Below are positions 55,705 to 64,000 of a stretch of DNA of 64,000 bases, piece by piece. Under the pieces are notes generated by a model. It saw nothing but the letters and a program-made list of their open reading frames with translations, was not told the origin of the DNA and did no database searches. The first letter of the stretch is position 1, and every line of letters starts with the position of its first letter. The stretch covers positions 1,674,001 through 1,738,000 of the forward strand of contig NZ_FTPP01000001.1 of the NCBI RefSeq assembly GCF_900156345.1. Direction: 5' to 3'. A program made the translations under genes and the position numbers. The stretch comes from Pontibacter indicus. GTDB lineage: Bacteria; Bacteroidota; Bacteroidia; Cytophagales; Hymenobacteraceae.

Positions 55705-56259
55705 TCAAGCTATTCCAGACTGCTCCATCACCGTCTCCAGCAAAGGGTGCTGCTGGTCTTTCTCTGAAATCACCACTGGTTCCATTGGCCACTGGATGTT
55801 GAAAGCGGGGTCGTTCCAGCGATGGCCGCGCTCGGCTCCTGCCGCATAAAAGGCCGTTACCTGGTACATCACATCCGAGTTGTCCTCCAGTGTCATGTAG
55901 CCGTGTGCAAAGCCTTCCGGCACATAGAGCATGCGGTAGTTGTCCGCGGTCAGCTCCACCCCGATCCACTGCTTATACGTTTCGGAGTCCGGTCTCAGAT
56001 CGATGATAACGTCAAAAATGGCGCCACGGGTGCAGCGCACGAGCTTGGTTTCGGCGTGCGGGGCCAGCTGCATGTGCATGCCGCGCAGGGTGCCTTTTTT
56101 GTAGTTATAGCTTACGTTGGCCTGCACCAGGTTAGTGTTTAGCCCATGCTCCTCAAACTCTTTCTGACAATAAGCCCGGCCGAAAAAACCACGCTCATCC
56201 TCCAGCTTTTTGATGTCGATGATGTAAGCCCCTTTTAGTTTGGTTTCTGTAAAAATCAT
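55705..56259 (-). CDS. rfbC: dTDP-4-dehydrorhamnose 3,5-epimerase family protein
   Basis: The product is 184 residues from the ATG at 56259; a reading from 56367 would overlap the preceding gene. It is a cupin with the RmlC catalytic pattern: YNYKKGTLRGMHMQLAPHAETKLVRCTRGAIFDVIIDLR (His in RGMHMQ) and YVPEGFAHGYMTLEDNSDVMYQVT. RmlC moves substituents at C3 and C5 of 4-keto-6-deoxy sugars. Next to rfbF and rfbG the substrate is probably a CDP-4-keto-6-deoxyhexose rather than the dTDP form. Confidence 0.88.
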   Translation of the reverse strand: MIFTETKLKGAYIIDIKKLEDERGFFGRAYCQKEFEEHGLNTNLVQANVSYNYKKGTLRGMHMQLAPHAETKLVRCTRGAIFDVIIDLRPDSETYKQWIGVELTADNYRMLYVPEGFAHGYMTLEDNSDVMYQVTAFYAAGAERGHRWNDPAFNIQWPMEPVVISEKDQQHPLLETVMEQSGIA

Positions 56260-56341
56260 GTGATGGGTTGTATTGGAAAACACCTGCCAGGCCAGGCTCT
56301 GCAGGTGTTCTTCGTTCAAATTAAGAGGGCAGGTATACGGG

Positions 56342-57427
56342 TTACTCTTCGCCCAGGTATTCAGCAATTTGCCCGATTGTAAATTCCTTGATGTCCGTTA
56401 TACCTTCGTGGTAGGTCTTATACCAGCCGATCGTGCGCTCAATCGCCTGGGCCGAGTTATACTTGGGAGTCCAGCCCAACTCCACCAGCGCCTTACTGAT
56501 GTCGAGTTTGAGCAGGCCTGCCTCGTGTGGCTGGTTATTGAGCTCCGGCTTGTCGTAATTGCCAGAGCCCCATACCTGTAGGGCCTTCTGCACCAGGTCC
56601 TCCACCGGGCTGTTGTCACCAGCCTGCGGACCGAAGTTCCAGGCGCCGCCGAAGGTTTTCGGATCTTCCGCCATTTTCGCGCCGAGCAAGAGGTAACCGC
56701 CCAGCGGCTCCAGCACGTGCTGCCACGGACGCACGGCATTGGGGTTGCGCACCGTTACCGGCTCGCCTACCCGCAGTGCCCGCACAATGTCGGGTATAAT
56801 ACGGTCCTTCGCCCAATCGCCACCACCGATCACGTTACCGGCGCGGGTGCTGGCTATGGCCTTTTGGTGCTTGTCGTATACCTCCGGATGGAAAAATGAA
56901 CGGGTATAGGACGAGATCACGAGCTCCGCGCAAGCCTTGCTGGCGCTGTACGGGTCATAGCCACCCAACTGGTCGCTTTCGCGGTAAGGGTAGACCCATT
57001 CCTTGTTCTCGTATACCTTGTCAGTCGTGATCAGCACTACTGTGCAGGGCTTTTCGAGTTTGCGCACTGCATCCAGTACATGGGCCGTTCCCACAGCATT
57101 CACGGCGAAGGTTTCGGAAGGAAACTCATAGGACAAACGCACGAGCGGCTGCGCGGCCAGGTGGAAGATAAAGTCCGGCTGAAAACGCAGCACCGCCTCT
57201 TCTACGGCTTCTTTGTCACGGATGTCCGCGATCACGGACTCGCACAAATTGTCGCCGTCGATCAGGTGGTACAGGTCCTCTTCGGTTTCGGGAGCCAGGG
57301 CGTAGCCCATCACTTCAGCGCCCAGGGAGTGCAGCATTTGCAGCATCCAGGAACCTTTGAAGCCGGTATGACCTGTCAGAAATACTTTTTTGTTTTGATA
57401 GGTTTGCTGCAGAAATTCTCTCTTCAT
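56342..57427 (-). CDS. rfbG: CDP-glucose 4,6-dehydratase
   Basis: The 361-residue protein is an extended short-chain dehydrogenase: the NAD-binding loop TGHTGFKGSWMLQML, a YDPYSASKACAE active site carrying the Tyr-Lys pair, and the family ending with IERTIGWYKTYHEG. It converts CDP-glucose to CDP-4-keto-6-deoxyglucose. It lies between the gene that makes CDP-glucose (rfbF) and the epimerase gene. Confidence 0.93.
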   Translation of the reverse strand: MKREFLQQTYQNKKVFLTGHTGFKGSWMLQMLHSLGAEVMGYALAPETEEDLYHLIDGDNLCESVIADIRDKEAVEEAVLRFQPDFIFHLAAQPLVRLSYEFPSETFAVNAVGTAHVLDAVRKLEKPCTVVLITTDKVYENKEWVYPYRESDQLGGYDPYSASKACAELVISSYTRSFFHPEVYDKHQKAIASTRAGNVIGGGDWAKDRIIPDIVRALRVGEPVTVRNPNAVRPWQHVLEPLGGYLLLGAKMAEDPKTFGGAWNFGPQAGDNSPVEDLVQKALQVWGSGNYDKPELNNQPHEAGLLKLDISKALVELGWTPKYNSAQAIERTIGWYKTYHEGITDIKEFTIGQIAEYLGEE

Positions 57428-57506
57428 CAGCTTATGTTTCGCTAAAAGGTCAGGTATAGGGTATGTTATACGAAGGCGCAGAACAATCTGCTATACCTTA
57501 GGCCAT

Positions 57507-58307
57507 TTAGACATTTACAGGTTGGTTTTGAATCACTTTATACCACGGCGCCTTGCCAGCCTGGATCAATTCCTCCAGGTAATTCTTGTCGCGCAGGGTG
57601 TCCATTGGTTGCCAGAAGCCGGTGTGCTTGTAAGCCGACATCTCGCCTTCGCGGGCCAGTCGCTCCATTGGTTCGCGCTCCCAGGTGGTATGGTCGCCGT
57701 CAATATAGTCAATTACAGAAGGCTCCAGCACAAAGAAACCGCCGTTTATCCAAGGCTGCTCGCCTCCCTCCGGCTTTTCCTGGAAATGGCGCACATGCGT
57801 GTCTTCTCCGGAAAGCGTGAAAACGCCAAATCGGCCAGGCTGCTGCACGGCAGTAAGGGTAGCTTTGGTGCCCTGCTGTCTGTGGAACTCGATAGAGGCG
57901 CTGATGTCTACGTCGCTCACACCGTCGCCATAGGTCAGGCAGAAGGTTTCGTCGCCGATGTAGTCGCGCACGCGCTTCAGGCGGCCGCCTGTCAAAGTGC
58001 CTTCGCCGGTGTCCACCAGCGTCACTTTCCAGGATTCGGTCTTGTTCTGGTGCACCTCCATGCTGTTGTTGCTCATATCGAAGGTCACGTCGGAATTGTA
58101 AAGGAAGTAGTTGGCGAAATACTCTTTGATCATATGACCTTTGTAGCCGCAGCAGATCACAAAATCGTTGATGCCGTGGGCTGAGTATATTTTCATGATA
58201 TGCCAGAGGATGGGTTTTCCGCCGATTTCTACCATCGGCTTTGGTCTGATACCACTCTCCTCACTGATGCGGGTTCCGTATCCGCCTGCCAGTATTACAG
58301 CTTTCAT
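57507..58307 (-). CDS. rfbF: Glucose-1-phosphate cytidylyltransferase
   Basis: The 266-residue protein has the nucleotidyltransferase N-terminus [19 protein letters not shown] with [19 protein letters not shown], and the YGDGVSDVD metal-site segment. The length and [11 protein letters not shown] sequence match RfbF. It joins CTP and glucose-1-phosphate to form CDP-glucose. It is first in a minus-strand run rfbF-rfbG-rfbC-COG4091-GT4. Confidence 0.95.
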   Translation of the reverse strand: MKAVILAGGYGTRISEESGIRPKPMVEIGGKPILWHIMKIYSAHGINDFVICCGYKGHMIKEYFANYFLYNSDVTFDMSNNSMEVHQNKTESWKVTLVDTGEGTLTGGRLKRVRDYIGDETFCLTYGDGVSDVDISASIEFHRQQGTKATLTAVQQPGRFGVFTLSGEDTHVRHFQEKPEGGEQPWINGGFFVLEPSVIDYIDGDHTTWEREPMERLAREGEMSAYKHTGFWQPMDTLRDKNYLEELIQAGKAPWYKVIQNQPVNV

Positions 58308-58479
58308 TAATTATAAGGGTTTGAGGTGAATTTCAATTTAAATCTGTCCTCTATACGACAATTACTATATTTTGATGTTGCTAATGCAGATTTTCGTGCC
58401 TTTGCTTGTGGTGTGGCCGGCATACCTGATTGGGTAATGTTATAACATCGCCAATGCGATAGTTCTGTTCCCATGCACT

Positions 58480-58500
58480 TATACCTGAAACGCAGGTATA
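58480..58500. repeat. Inverted pair of the TATACCTG motif
   Basis: TATACCTG (58480-58487) and CAGGTATA (58493-58500) face each other across AAACG, in the 290-bp spacer between rfbF and the GT26 gene. No T-run follows, so it is an example of motif pairing rather than a clear terminator. Confidence 0.6.
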
Positions 58501-58554
58501 GGTTGTTAAGAGAAGATAAAATTACAGGGTCAGCTTTAAATCAGGGGCACGAAA

Positions 58555-58594
58555 AAAATGCGCTGCGGGCTCTTATACCTGCACAGCGCATTTT
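58555..58594 (-). terminator. Terminator after the GT26 gene
   Basis: Arms AAAATGCGCTG (58555-58565) and CAGCGCATTTT (58584-58594) pair perfectly, and a T-run follows on the minus strand. It sits just past the GT26 stop codon, so the rfbF group needs its own promoter in 58308-58550. Confidence 0.8.
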
Positions 58595-58597
58595 CTG

Positions 58598-59437
58598 TTA
58601 ATAGCCTACCGTTACGGCAGTGGCTTTGCTATGTTTATCTTTGGGCCAGAGTGCGTCTTTCAACGTCAGGTATACGAAGATGCTGTTGGTGACCAGGTAG
58701 CGCTTCCAGAGGCGCTTCGGCTCCTGGTACAAGCGGTATGTCCACTCCAGCGACAAGTCACGCGCCCACTTCGGCAAACGTTTCTCCAGTCCGGCATAGG
58801 TCATATAGGCCTGTCCGACGCCTAACATACAGGCTTTTACGCGGCCTTTGTGCTCGGCCATCCAGCGCTCCTGCTTCGGACAACCCAGGGCCACAAACAC
58901 CAGGTCCGCGCCCGAATCATTGATCATATCCACAATCGACTGGTCCTCGGCATCCGTTAGCTTGCGGAAAGGCGGTGAATAATGACCGGCTATTTTTATA
59001 GCGGGGTGCTTGGCTTTCGCTGTTTTCACTACCTCCTCCAGCACATCGTCTGTGGAACCGTAGAAGAAAACCGACTTGCCTCTGGCAGCGGCCTCCTCGA
59101 TCAGGCGCGGCATCAGGTCCATACCCGGCACGCGGTCCTGGCTGTGGCCGTACTTCAGCTTCATCAGCTTTGAGAGAGGTCCGCCGTCCGGCGAGGCCAC
59201 ATCCGCCTCGTTCAGAATTTTATTGAATCCCGGATCCTGGTAAGCCTCCACCAGCATATGCACGTTGGCAAAGCACACGTAAGAGGATTCCCTGTTTTCG
59301 GTCATCCAGAAGACCTGCTCCACAAACTCGTCGAAGCGGCCGGTGGTAATGTAGGAATTCAGTAAGCGACGCTTTTGCTGCAGGGGTGCTGCGGTTTTGC
59401 GCAGGGTGCTTGGTTCCATTATATCGTTAGTATGCAT
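58598..59437 (-). CDS. WecG/TagA/CpsF family glycosyltransferase (GT26)
   Basis: The 279-residue protein has the GT26 core: ILNEADVASPDGGPLSKLMKL with the catalytic Asp, KSVFFYGSTDDVLEEV, DLVFVALGCPKQERWMAEH and GVGQAYMTYAGLEKRLPKWARDLSLEWTYRL. It adds the second sugar, often a ManNAc or related residue, to undecaprenyl-diphospho-sugar. Its start overlaps the end of the phosphosugar transferase gene by 11 bp (an ATG at 59419 is an alternative), so the first two steps are translationally coupled. Confidence 0.9.
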   Translation of the reverse strand: MHTNDIMEPSTLRKTAAPLQQKRRLLNSYITTGRFDEFVEQVFWMTENRESSYVCFANVHMLVEAYQDPGFNKILNEADVASPDGGPLSKLMKLKYGHSQDRVPGMDLMPRLIEEAAARGKSVFFYGSTDDVLEEVVKTAKAKHPAIKIAGHYSPPFRKLTDAEDQSIVDMINDSGADLVFVALGCPKQERWMAEHKGRVKACMLGVGQAYMTYAGLEKRLPKWARDLSLEWTYRLYQEPKRLWKRYLVTNSIFVYLTLKDALWPKDKHSKATAVTVGY

Positions 59438-60821
59438 TTTTCTCGCCTTTCACCATGTTCCATACAGTCAGGAAGATGATCTTCATGTCCATCATGAAGC
59501 TCCAGTTTTCCATGTACTTCACATCGTACTCCACTCGTTTTTCCATCAGGTGCACCTCTTTGGTTTCTCCACGGTAACCACTCACCTGCGCATAACCTGT
59601 GATGCCTGGTGTTACGAAGTGGCGCATTTTGTACTTGTTGATCACTTTTGAGTAGTGGTCCAGCTGCGACACCAGGTTCGGACGTGGTCCTACCACCGAC
59701 ATGTCACCGAGCAGTACGTTGAAGAATTGCGGCAGTTCGTCGAGGTTCGTCTTGCGCAGGAAGGCACCCACTCTGGTCACGCGCGGATCGTTCTTCGTAG
59801 CCTGCAGCTCTGTGTTGTTGTTCACACGCATGGTTCTGAACTTATAGCACACAAACAGGCGGTTCTTTTTACCAGGGCGCAGCTGCTTGAAGAAGATAGG
59901 CCCTGGTGAGCTGATCTTGATGGCCAGTGCGATGATTGGCATGATGATCGGGAACAGCAGCAGGATAACGGCAGACGAAAAGGCGATATCGAAAACGCGC
60001 TTCACCACGCGGTTAGTCACTTGCTCCAGCGGCTCCTTACGCACGCTGATCATCGGGATGTTCTGGTAGAAGTACATGTTCACTTCGCGCTGCACAATGG
60101 CGCTAAAGTCAGGCACAATGCGGAAGTAGATGAAGTTCTCGTCCGCAAACTCTGTCAATTCGTCGATGTGCTCTTTGTCATTTACCGGCAGGGTATAGTA
60201 AACTTCATCGATGTTATTCTGGAGGCAGAAATCCTGCAGATCAGCCACTGTACCTTTTACCATGCTGCTATGCTTGCTCAGTTCCTCGGCCTTGTCTGTG
60301 AAGAATCCCATGAACTTACGGCCTGGTGCCTCGTCATTGCTGAAGGTCTGGTGCAGGTTGATGGCAGCCGGTCCCATGCCCACAATCACGTAGCGGCTGT
60401 AGGCCATGTCTGATTTGGAGAAGTAGCGCTGGGCCAGGAAAAGCACAATGCGGCTAACCCCGATCAGCAAGGCTGTAAACAGGTAAGTGTACAGCAGCAA
60501 GAGGCGCGACAGGTGCTCCAGGTTGAAGATTACGATACAGCTGGCCAATATCACGGCGTGTATCGCAAAGGCATTCAACAGGTTGCCAGTTCTTCTGCCC
60601 ACCGGCAGGAAGCCATCTATTCTGAAAACAAAGTTCTTGAACCCCGAAACGATCCACCACACGAGTGCAAACAGTACAAAGAAGATGCTGTATTGGTGTG
60701 TGAGTTCCAGATCGCCATACCGGAAGAGGTTAGAAAGCTTAAACGCGAAAGCGATCAGTGTGATGTCTAGTATTAATAAGAGTATTCTATTAAAACTATT
60801 ATAGTGTCTGTATTTGTGCAT
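59427..60821 (-). CDS. Undecaprenyl-phosphate sugar phosphotransferase (WcaJ-like initiating enzyme)
   Basis: The 464-residue protein has four N-terminal helices, a CoA-binding-like/Rossmann middle domain and a C-terminal bacterial sugar transferase domain: [69 protein letters not shown] and the ending [17 protein letters not shown]. It starts the repeat unit by moving a sugar-1-phosphate, usually glucose or galactose, to undecaprenyl phosphate. It is the first gene of the minus arm. Confidence 0.95.
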   Translation of the reverse strand: MHKYRHYNSFNRILLLILDITLIAFAFKLSNLFRYGDLELTHQYSIFFVLFALVWWIVSGFKNFVFRIDGFLPVGRRTGNLLNAFAIHAVILASCIVIFNLEHLSRLLLLYTYLFTALLIGVSRIVLFLAQRYFSKSDMAYSRYVIVGMGPAAINLHQTFSNDEAPGRKFMGFFTDKAEELSKHSSMVKGTVADLQDFCLQNNIDEVYYTLPVNDKEHIDELTEFADENFIYFRIVPDFSAIVQREVNMYFYQNIPMISVRKEPLEQVTNRVVKRVFDIAFSSAVILLLFPIIMPIIALAIKISSPGPIFFKQLRPGKKNRLFVCYKFRTMRVNNNTELQATKNDPRVTRVGAFLRKTNLDELPQFFNVLLGDMSVVGPRPNLVSQLDHYSKVINKYKMRHFVTPGITGYAQVSGYRGETKEVHLMEKRVEYDVKYMENWSFMMDMKIIFLTVWNMVKGEKNAY

Positions 60822-61811
60822 AACCTGTAATTGTACTTATTGAATCATAATTCCCTTTTTCCCTTAATTGACTTTCTTACGCCTCTCGCATTCAATCACT
60901 TTGTCAATCCCCACGTTGCGCTGGGAGCGATGACAACTTTACTATGTGTGTTTTCCTTTAGCCTTTAAATTCTATTTCTGTTTCTGGAGATCCTGGCGCT
61001 TTTTGAAAATTGACTTTTATCTAGCACCCAGAATTTAGACTGAAATACGACTGCATTTATATTAAGGTTTATTAATTTATCGCTAAATGGTGAATAAATT
61101 TTGAATCGATAATATTAACATATTTATATTTTTAAATAGATTGGATTATAAATAATAACTTATATATGTAATACATAACTATTCCAATAAAATTCATATC
61201 AACTAGTACTATTGTCCCTACAAACGTGCTTCCCTCACCAATTCTTCCATTGAAAAAAATATCAGCTGTTGATTAAGAGTTATGGAGAGGGAGGCTTTTA
61301 CGATCACCCCCACGAAAAAGAGGATTAATTTATAGGAGAATAAAGCAAGGCAGCGTGCTTTGGCTTGCTCAAGCACGGTTTAATAACATATTAAAATAAT
61401 ACAATTAATTTACTACATCCTTTATTGAGGGGTATCATAAATGGCCTATACAGCAAAATAAGGCAGATTTTATGCTAGTGAGAGGCATTTGTCGATGGTG
61501 GCAATGACCCAAAGGTTAAGACTTTAAAATCCGGTTCATAAAAATTTTACAATTATTTGAACCAACTAATCTCAAAAAACATTTTGCACAATACGGACAG
61601 ACCACGAAAATGTTCGGCCAAAGGTGATAAAAGTTTTCAGGCCTTGGAATTCATTTTTCCATCACCCTGATAACGAATGGAATGTTATAGAAAATAGCCG
61701 GTAGCACTGCTTTTTCTCTCTAGTTCTCCCCTTTGACTGAATTGAATTTTCCGGCCATCGCCCTTTTGATAAAAAAGCAATTTTCTATAGCAAACTTATA
61801 CAGAACCCCTT
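60822..61811. other. 990-bp AT-rich divergent spacer
   Basis: The spacer separates the initiating transferase gene from the surface-protein gene and must hold both promoters. It is strongly AT-rich in the middle (about 61080-61200). I see TATTCCAATAAAA at 61180-61192, shared with the spacer at 30908, and a 6-bp hairpin GTGCTT/AAGCAC near 61357-61378. I found no exact TAnnTTTG box, no gene and no RNA I can name. Confidence 0.4.
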
Positions 61812-64000
61812 ATGCAACTGGTACAAAAGAGCCTCGCGTTAGTTGTGCTCACCCTGCTTTATGTGCTGTGTTTTGGTACAAAAACCTTGGCGCAAAGTTG
61901 CACTCCTCTTATAACTGTTTCGGGCTCTCCCTCGCTCTGTGCGGAAGGTGAAACTGTACTTACTGCCACAGAAGCAGCTAGTTACAAGTGGTCGAACGGC
62001 GCTACCACCCAGCGCATTACCGTTACGGCGGCAGGTACTTACACTGTTACCACCACCAACGTAGATGGGTGCACCGCTACCTCTGCTCCTGTCCAGATAA
62101 GCGAGCGGCCCGATGCCACCATCAAAGACCCGCTTTACGATTTTACTTATTGTAGCTATACCGGCAGCGCCAACTCTTTCAAACTGGAAATAGAGAACGC
62201 CTCCAAAACCGCGGCCACTAACACGGGCTATACCATTAACTGGGGCGATGGCAAAAGTGATACTTTCGGACCCGAGTTCGAAAAAACAAGCCATACCTAT
62301 ACGGCTGCAGGCCTTTATACCATTTCTGTAACTGCCACCGACGCCAGCGGCTGCGAGGGCACCTTCACCGAAAAACTTTTTATCGGCAGCAACCCGGGCC
62401 TCGGCATTACCAGCGATGGCAATAACATCGACTGTGCGCCGGTTTCCTATGGTTTCAGAATCACAGGTGTGGAAGGCAACTCCCCGCACACCGTCTATAC
62501 CTTCCAGTTCGACGATGGCACGCCAGCCTATGTTTTTAAGCACAACGAGCTGCCCGCCGACCGCGTCCTCCGTCACGAGTTCCTGGAGTCCTCCAAAGAC
62601 AAGCCCAACGGCTTTACCCTGAAAGGCACCGCCACCAACCAGTGTAACGTGTCCATCGCGACCTTCACCGGTATTCGCATTTCCAAAGGTCCGATCGCCG
62701 ATTTTGCGATCGGCAATGTGTGTTTGAACGAACCGGTACGCTTCCAGGACAAGACCAAGAACGGCTACGACGCCTCTGCCCGAAACGATCGCTACCGTGT
62801 TAAGTGGGAGATCTTCCCGGAGACCGGCTGGAGATTCTCTTCCGGCAACGGCACGACGCTTTCGCCTAACGTGGTGTTCAACGAACTGGGTGAGTACATG
62901 GTGCGCCTCACGGCTTATCCGCTTGACCCAAACTCGACCTGTTTGCCAACGGTAATGGAGCAGATGATTGTGGTAAACGATGTGCCCAAAGCCGCTTTTG
63001 ATCTGACACCGGACGGCGGTGTGTGCGCCCCTTCCATCTTCCGGGCTCAGAACAACTCTACAGGCGCTGACCTGAAGTATACCTGGACCGTGTCGGCAGA
63101 GGAAGGCTGGAGCTTTGCCGAGGGCACTGATGCCAACTCCGTGAATCCGGTCTTCAGCTTCGATAAATCCGGCACCTACACCGTGTCCCTGCTGGCCAGC
63201 AGTTTCTGTTCAGCCGTGAGCACGCAGGAGACAAATATCGTTGTCATTCACAAACCGCTGGCGACTCTGCCGGAGGCGCAAACCTATTGCGGCCCGCAAT
63301 CCATTGCCTTTTCAGAAAACAACGCTGCCCACCGCCCTGTGTACGATGCCCAATCCGGCACCATCAGCGCCTACCGTTGGGAGGTGAGCGGTCCGGGCCA
63401 GGCAGCTTTTGAAGCAGGTACCAACGCCGCTTCAGCCTATCCAACGATCCGTTTCACAGAGCCGGGCACTTACGAAGTAAAAGTGACAGCCACAAACGAA
63501 TGCGGCGACTCAGAAACAGCTACGCAGCAAATCAAGATCGATGCTATACCTGAACTCCTACTGAGCGCTCCGAAAGAAGTTGTCTGCCTGAACAGTGGCA
63601 TCATGCAGTTGCAAGCCTCGCACGAGGGCGGCAAATGGAGCGGCTCTGACTATGTATCGGCTGACGGTCAGTTTAATCCTGCCTCGGTTGGCACCTATAC
63701 CCTGACCTATACCTACCGTTCCGGCGTGTGCGAGGTGGCTGAGGAAATCACAATAACGGTAAACGACCTGCCTGTTGCGCCCACCCTGCAGCCGGTGGCA
63801 ACGCTTTGTCCAGGCAGTCCGGCAATGCTGCAGATACTGAAGGCCGAAGGCAGCGTACAGTGGTACGACCAGCCAACAGGGGGCAACCTGCTACACGAAG
63901 GGGCTACATTCCAGACAGCTGCTCTTGACAAAACAACAACATTCTATGCCCAGACCACAGTGGAGGGCGGCTGTTCCAGCGTGCGCACTCCTGTTAAAGT
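61812..64000 (+). CDS. Large secreted PKD/Ig-like surface protein, 3' end beyond the window
   Basis: An uninterrupted frame starts at ATG 61812 and runs off the window, giving at least 729 residues. A signal peptide ends near TLAQS (about residue 29). It continues with Cys-rich Ig-like modules (SGSPSLCAEGETVLTATEAA, YKWSNGATT), PKD domains (INWGDGKSD with HTYTAAGLYTISVTATDASGC; FSFDKSGTYTVSLLAS) and a CHU-type Ig module at the end (GSVQWYDQPTGG, TTFYAQTTVEGGCSS). Proteins of this type in Bacteroidota are large adhesins or gliding-motility-associated T9SS substrates. The C-terminal sorting domain would lie outside the window. Confidence 0.85.
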   Translation, partial: MQLVQKSLALVVLTLLYVLCFGTKTLAQSCTPLITVSGSPSLCAEGETVLTATEAASYKWSNGATTQRITVTAAGTYTVTTTNVDGCTATSAPVQISERPDATIKDPLYDFTYCSYTGSANSFKLEIENASKTAATNTGYTINWGDGKSDTFGPEFEKTSHTYTAAGLYTISVTATDASGCEGTFTEKLFIGSNPGLGITSDGNNIDCAPVSYGFRITGVEGNSPHTVYTFQFDDGTPAYVFKHNELPADRVLRHEFLESSKDKPNGFTLKGTATNQCNVSIATFTGIRISKGPIADFAIGNVCLNEPVRFQDKTKNGYDASARNDRYRVKWEIFPETGWRFSSGNGTTLSPNVVFNELGEYMVRLTAYPLDPNSTCLPTVMEQMIVVNDVPKAAFDLTPDGGVCAPSIFRAQNNSTGADLKYTWTVSAEEGWSFAEGTDANSVNPVFSFDKSGTYTVSLLASSFCSAVSTQETNIVVIHKPLATLPEAQTYCGPQSIAFSENNAAHRPVYDAQSGTISAYRWEVSGPGQAAFEAGTNAASAYPTIRFTEPGTYEVKVTATNECGDSETATQQIKIDAIPELLLSAPKEVVCLNSGIMQLQASHEGGKWSGSDYVSADGQFNPASVGTYTLTYTYRSGVCEVAEEITITVNDLPVAPTLQPVATLCPGSPAMLQILKAEGSVQWYDQPTGGNLLHEGATFQTAALDKTTTFYAQTTVEGGCSSVRTPVK

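Noticed and set aside
1..64000. CRISPR array, tRNA, rRNA, insertion sequence or integron
   Set aside because: I saw no regularly spaced long repeats, no tRNA cloverleaf or CCA ends, no rRNA-like stretch, and no transposase or integrase. The only dispersed repeat is the short CAGGTATAGC motif, which is too short and irregularly spaced for these.

Overview
The window looks like chromosomal DNA of an aerobic member of the Bacteroidota, order Cytophagales, most likely Pontibacter or a close relative in the Hymenobacteraceae (inference). The evidence is two secreted proteins with type IX secretion (T9SS) C-terminal sorting domains, a large PKD/Ig-like surface protein, candidate TAnnTTTG promoters instead of E. 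coli-type ones, weak Shine-Dalgarno signals, a CtlX citrulline hydrolase and roughly 50% GC coding DNA with AT-rich spacers. I saw no rRNA, tRNA, CRISPR array, insertion sequence or phage.

Positions 1-21165 are ordinary chromosomal genes in small units: a truncated GNAT acetyltransferase, a nucleotidyltransferase-like protein, a divergent pair of a GH lipoprotein and a cellulose-synthase-like GT2 enzyme, a Gly/Tyr/Arg-rich disordered protein, a GH25 lysozyme, an M28 peptidase, a D-threonine aldolase/D-serine dehydratase-type enzyme, the haem genes hemN and hemJ, a pseudouridine synthase, an AEC transporter, ctlX, aminopeptidase P, an OmpA-family protein, an S41 peptidase and a lipoprotein.

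Positions 21331-30351 hold an efflux operon: adaptor, TolC-like channel, ABC ATPase, two FtsX/MacB permeases, then a sigma-54-dependent response regulator and its histidine kinase. A sigma-54-like promoter and a perfect dyad lie in front of it.

Positions 31060-60821 are an exopolysaccharide locus. The plus-strand arm has wza-like, wzc-like, wzx, GT4, wzy-like polymerase, two more glycosyltransferases, a membrane-anchored beta-helix protein and its secreted T9SS paralogue, then MBOAT, AlgX/AlgJ-like SGNH and GT61 genes. The minus-strand arm has the initiating phosphosugar transferase, a GT26 enzyme, CDP-glucose synthesis and dehydration (rfbF, rfbG), a 3,5-epimerase, a COG4091-type oxidoreductase and a GT4 enzyme. 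Together they would start a lipid-linked repeat unit, extend it, flip and polymerise it, export it, acylate it and perhaps modify it outside the cell. The right edge is a long signal-peptide-bearing PKD/Ig-like protein cut off by the window.

The most striking signal is not a gene. A short motif, CAGGTATAGC and its variants on either strand, is scattered through coding and non-coding DNA far above chance. It sits in terminator stems, supplies stop codons and seems to dictate ATA isoleucine codons. It behaves like the iterated uptake-type sequences of other bacteria.
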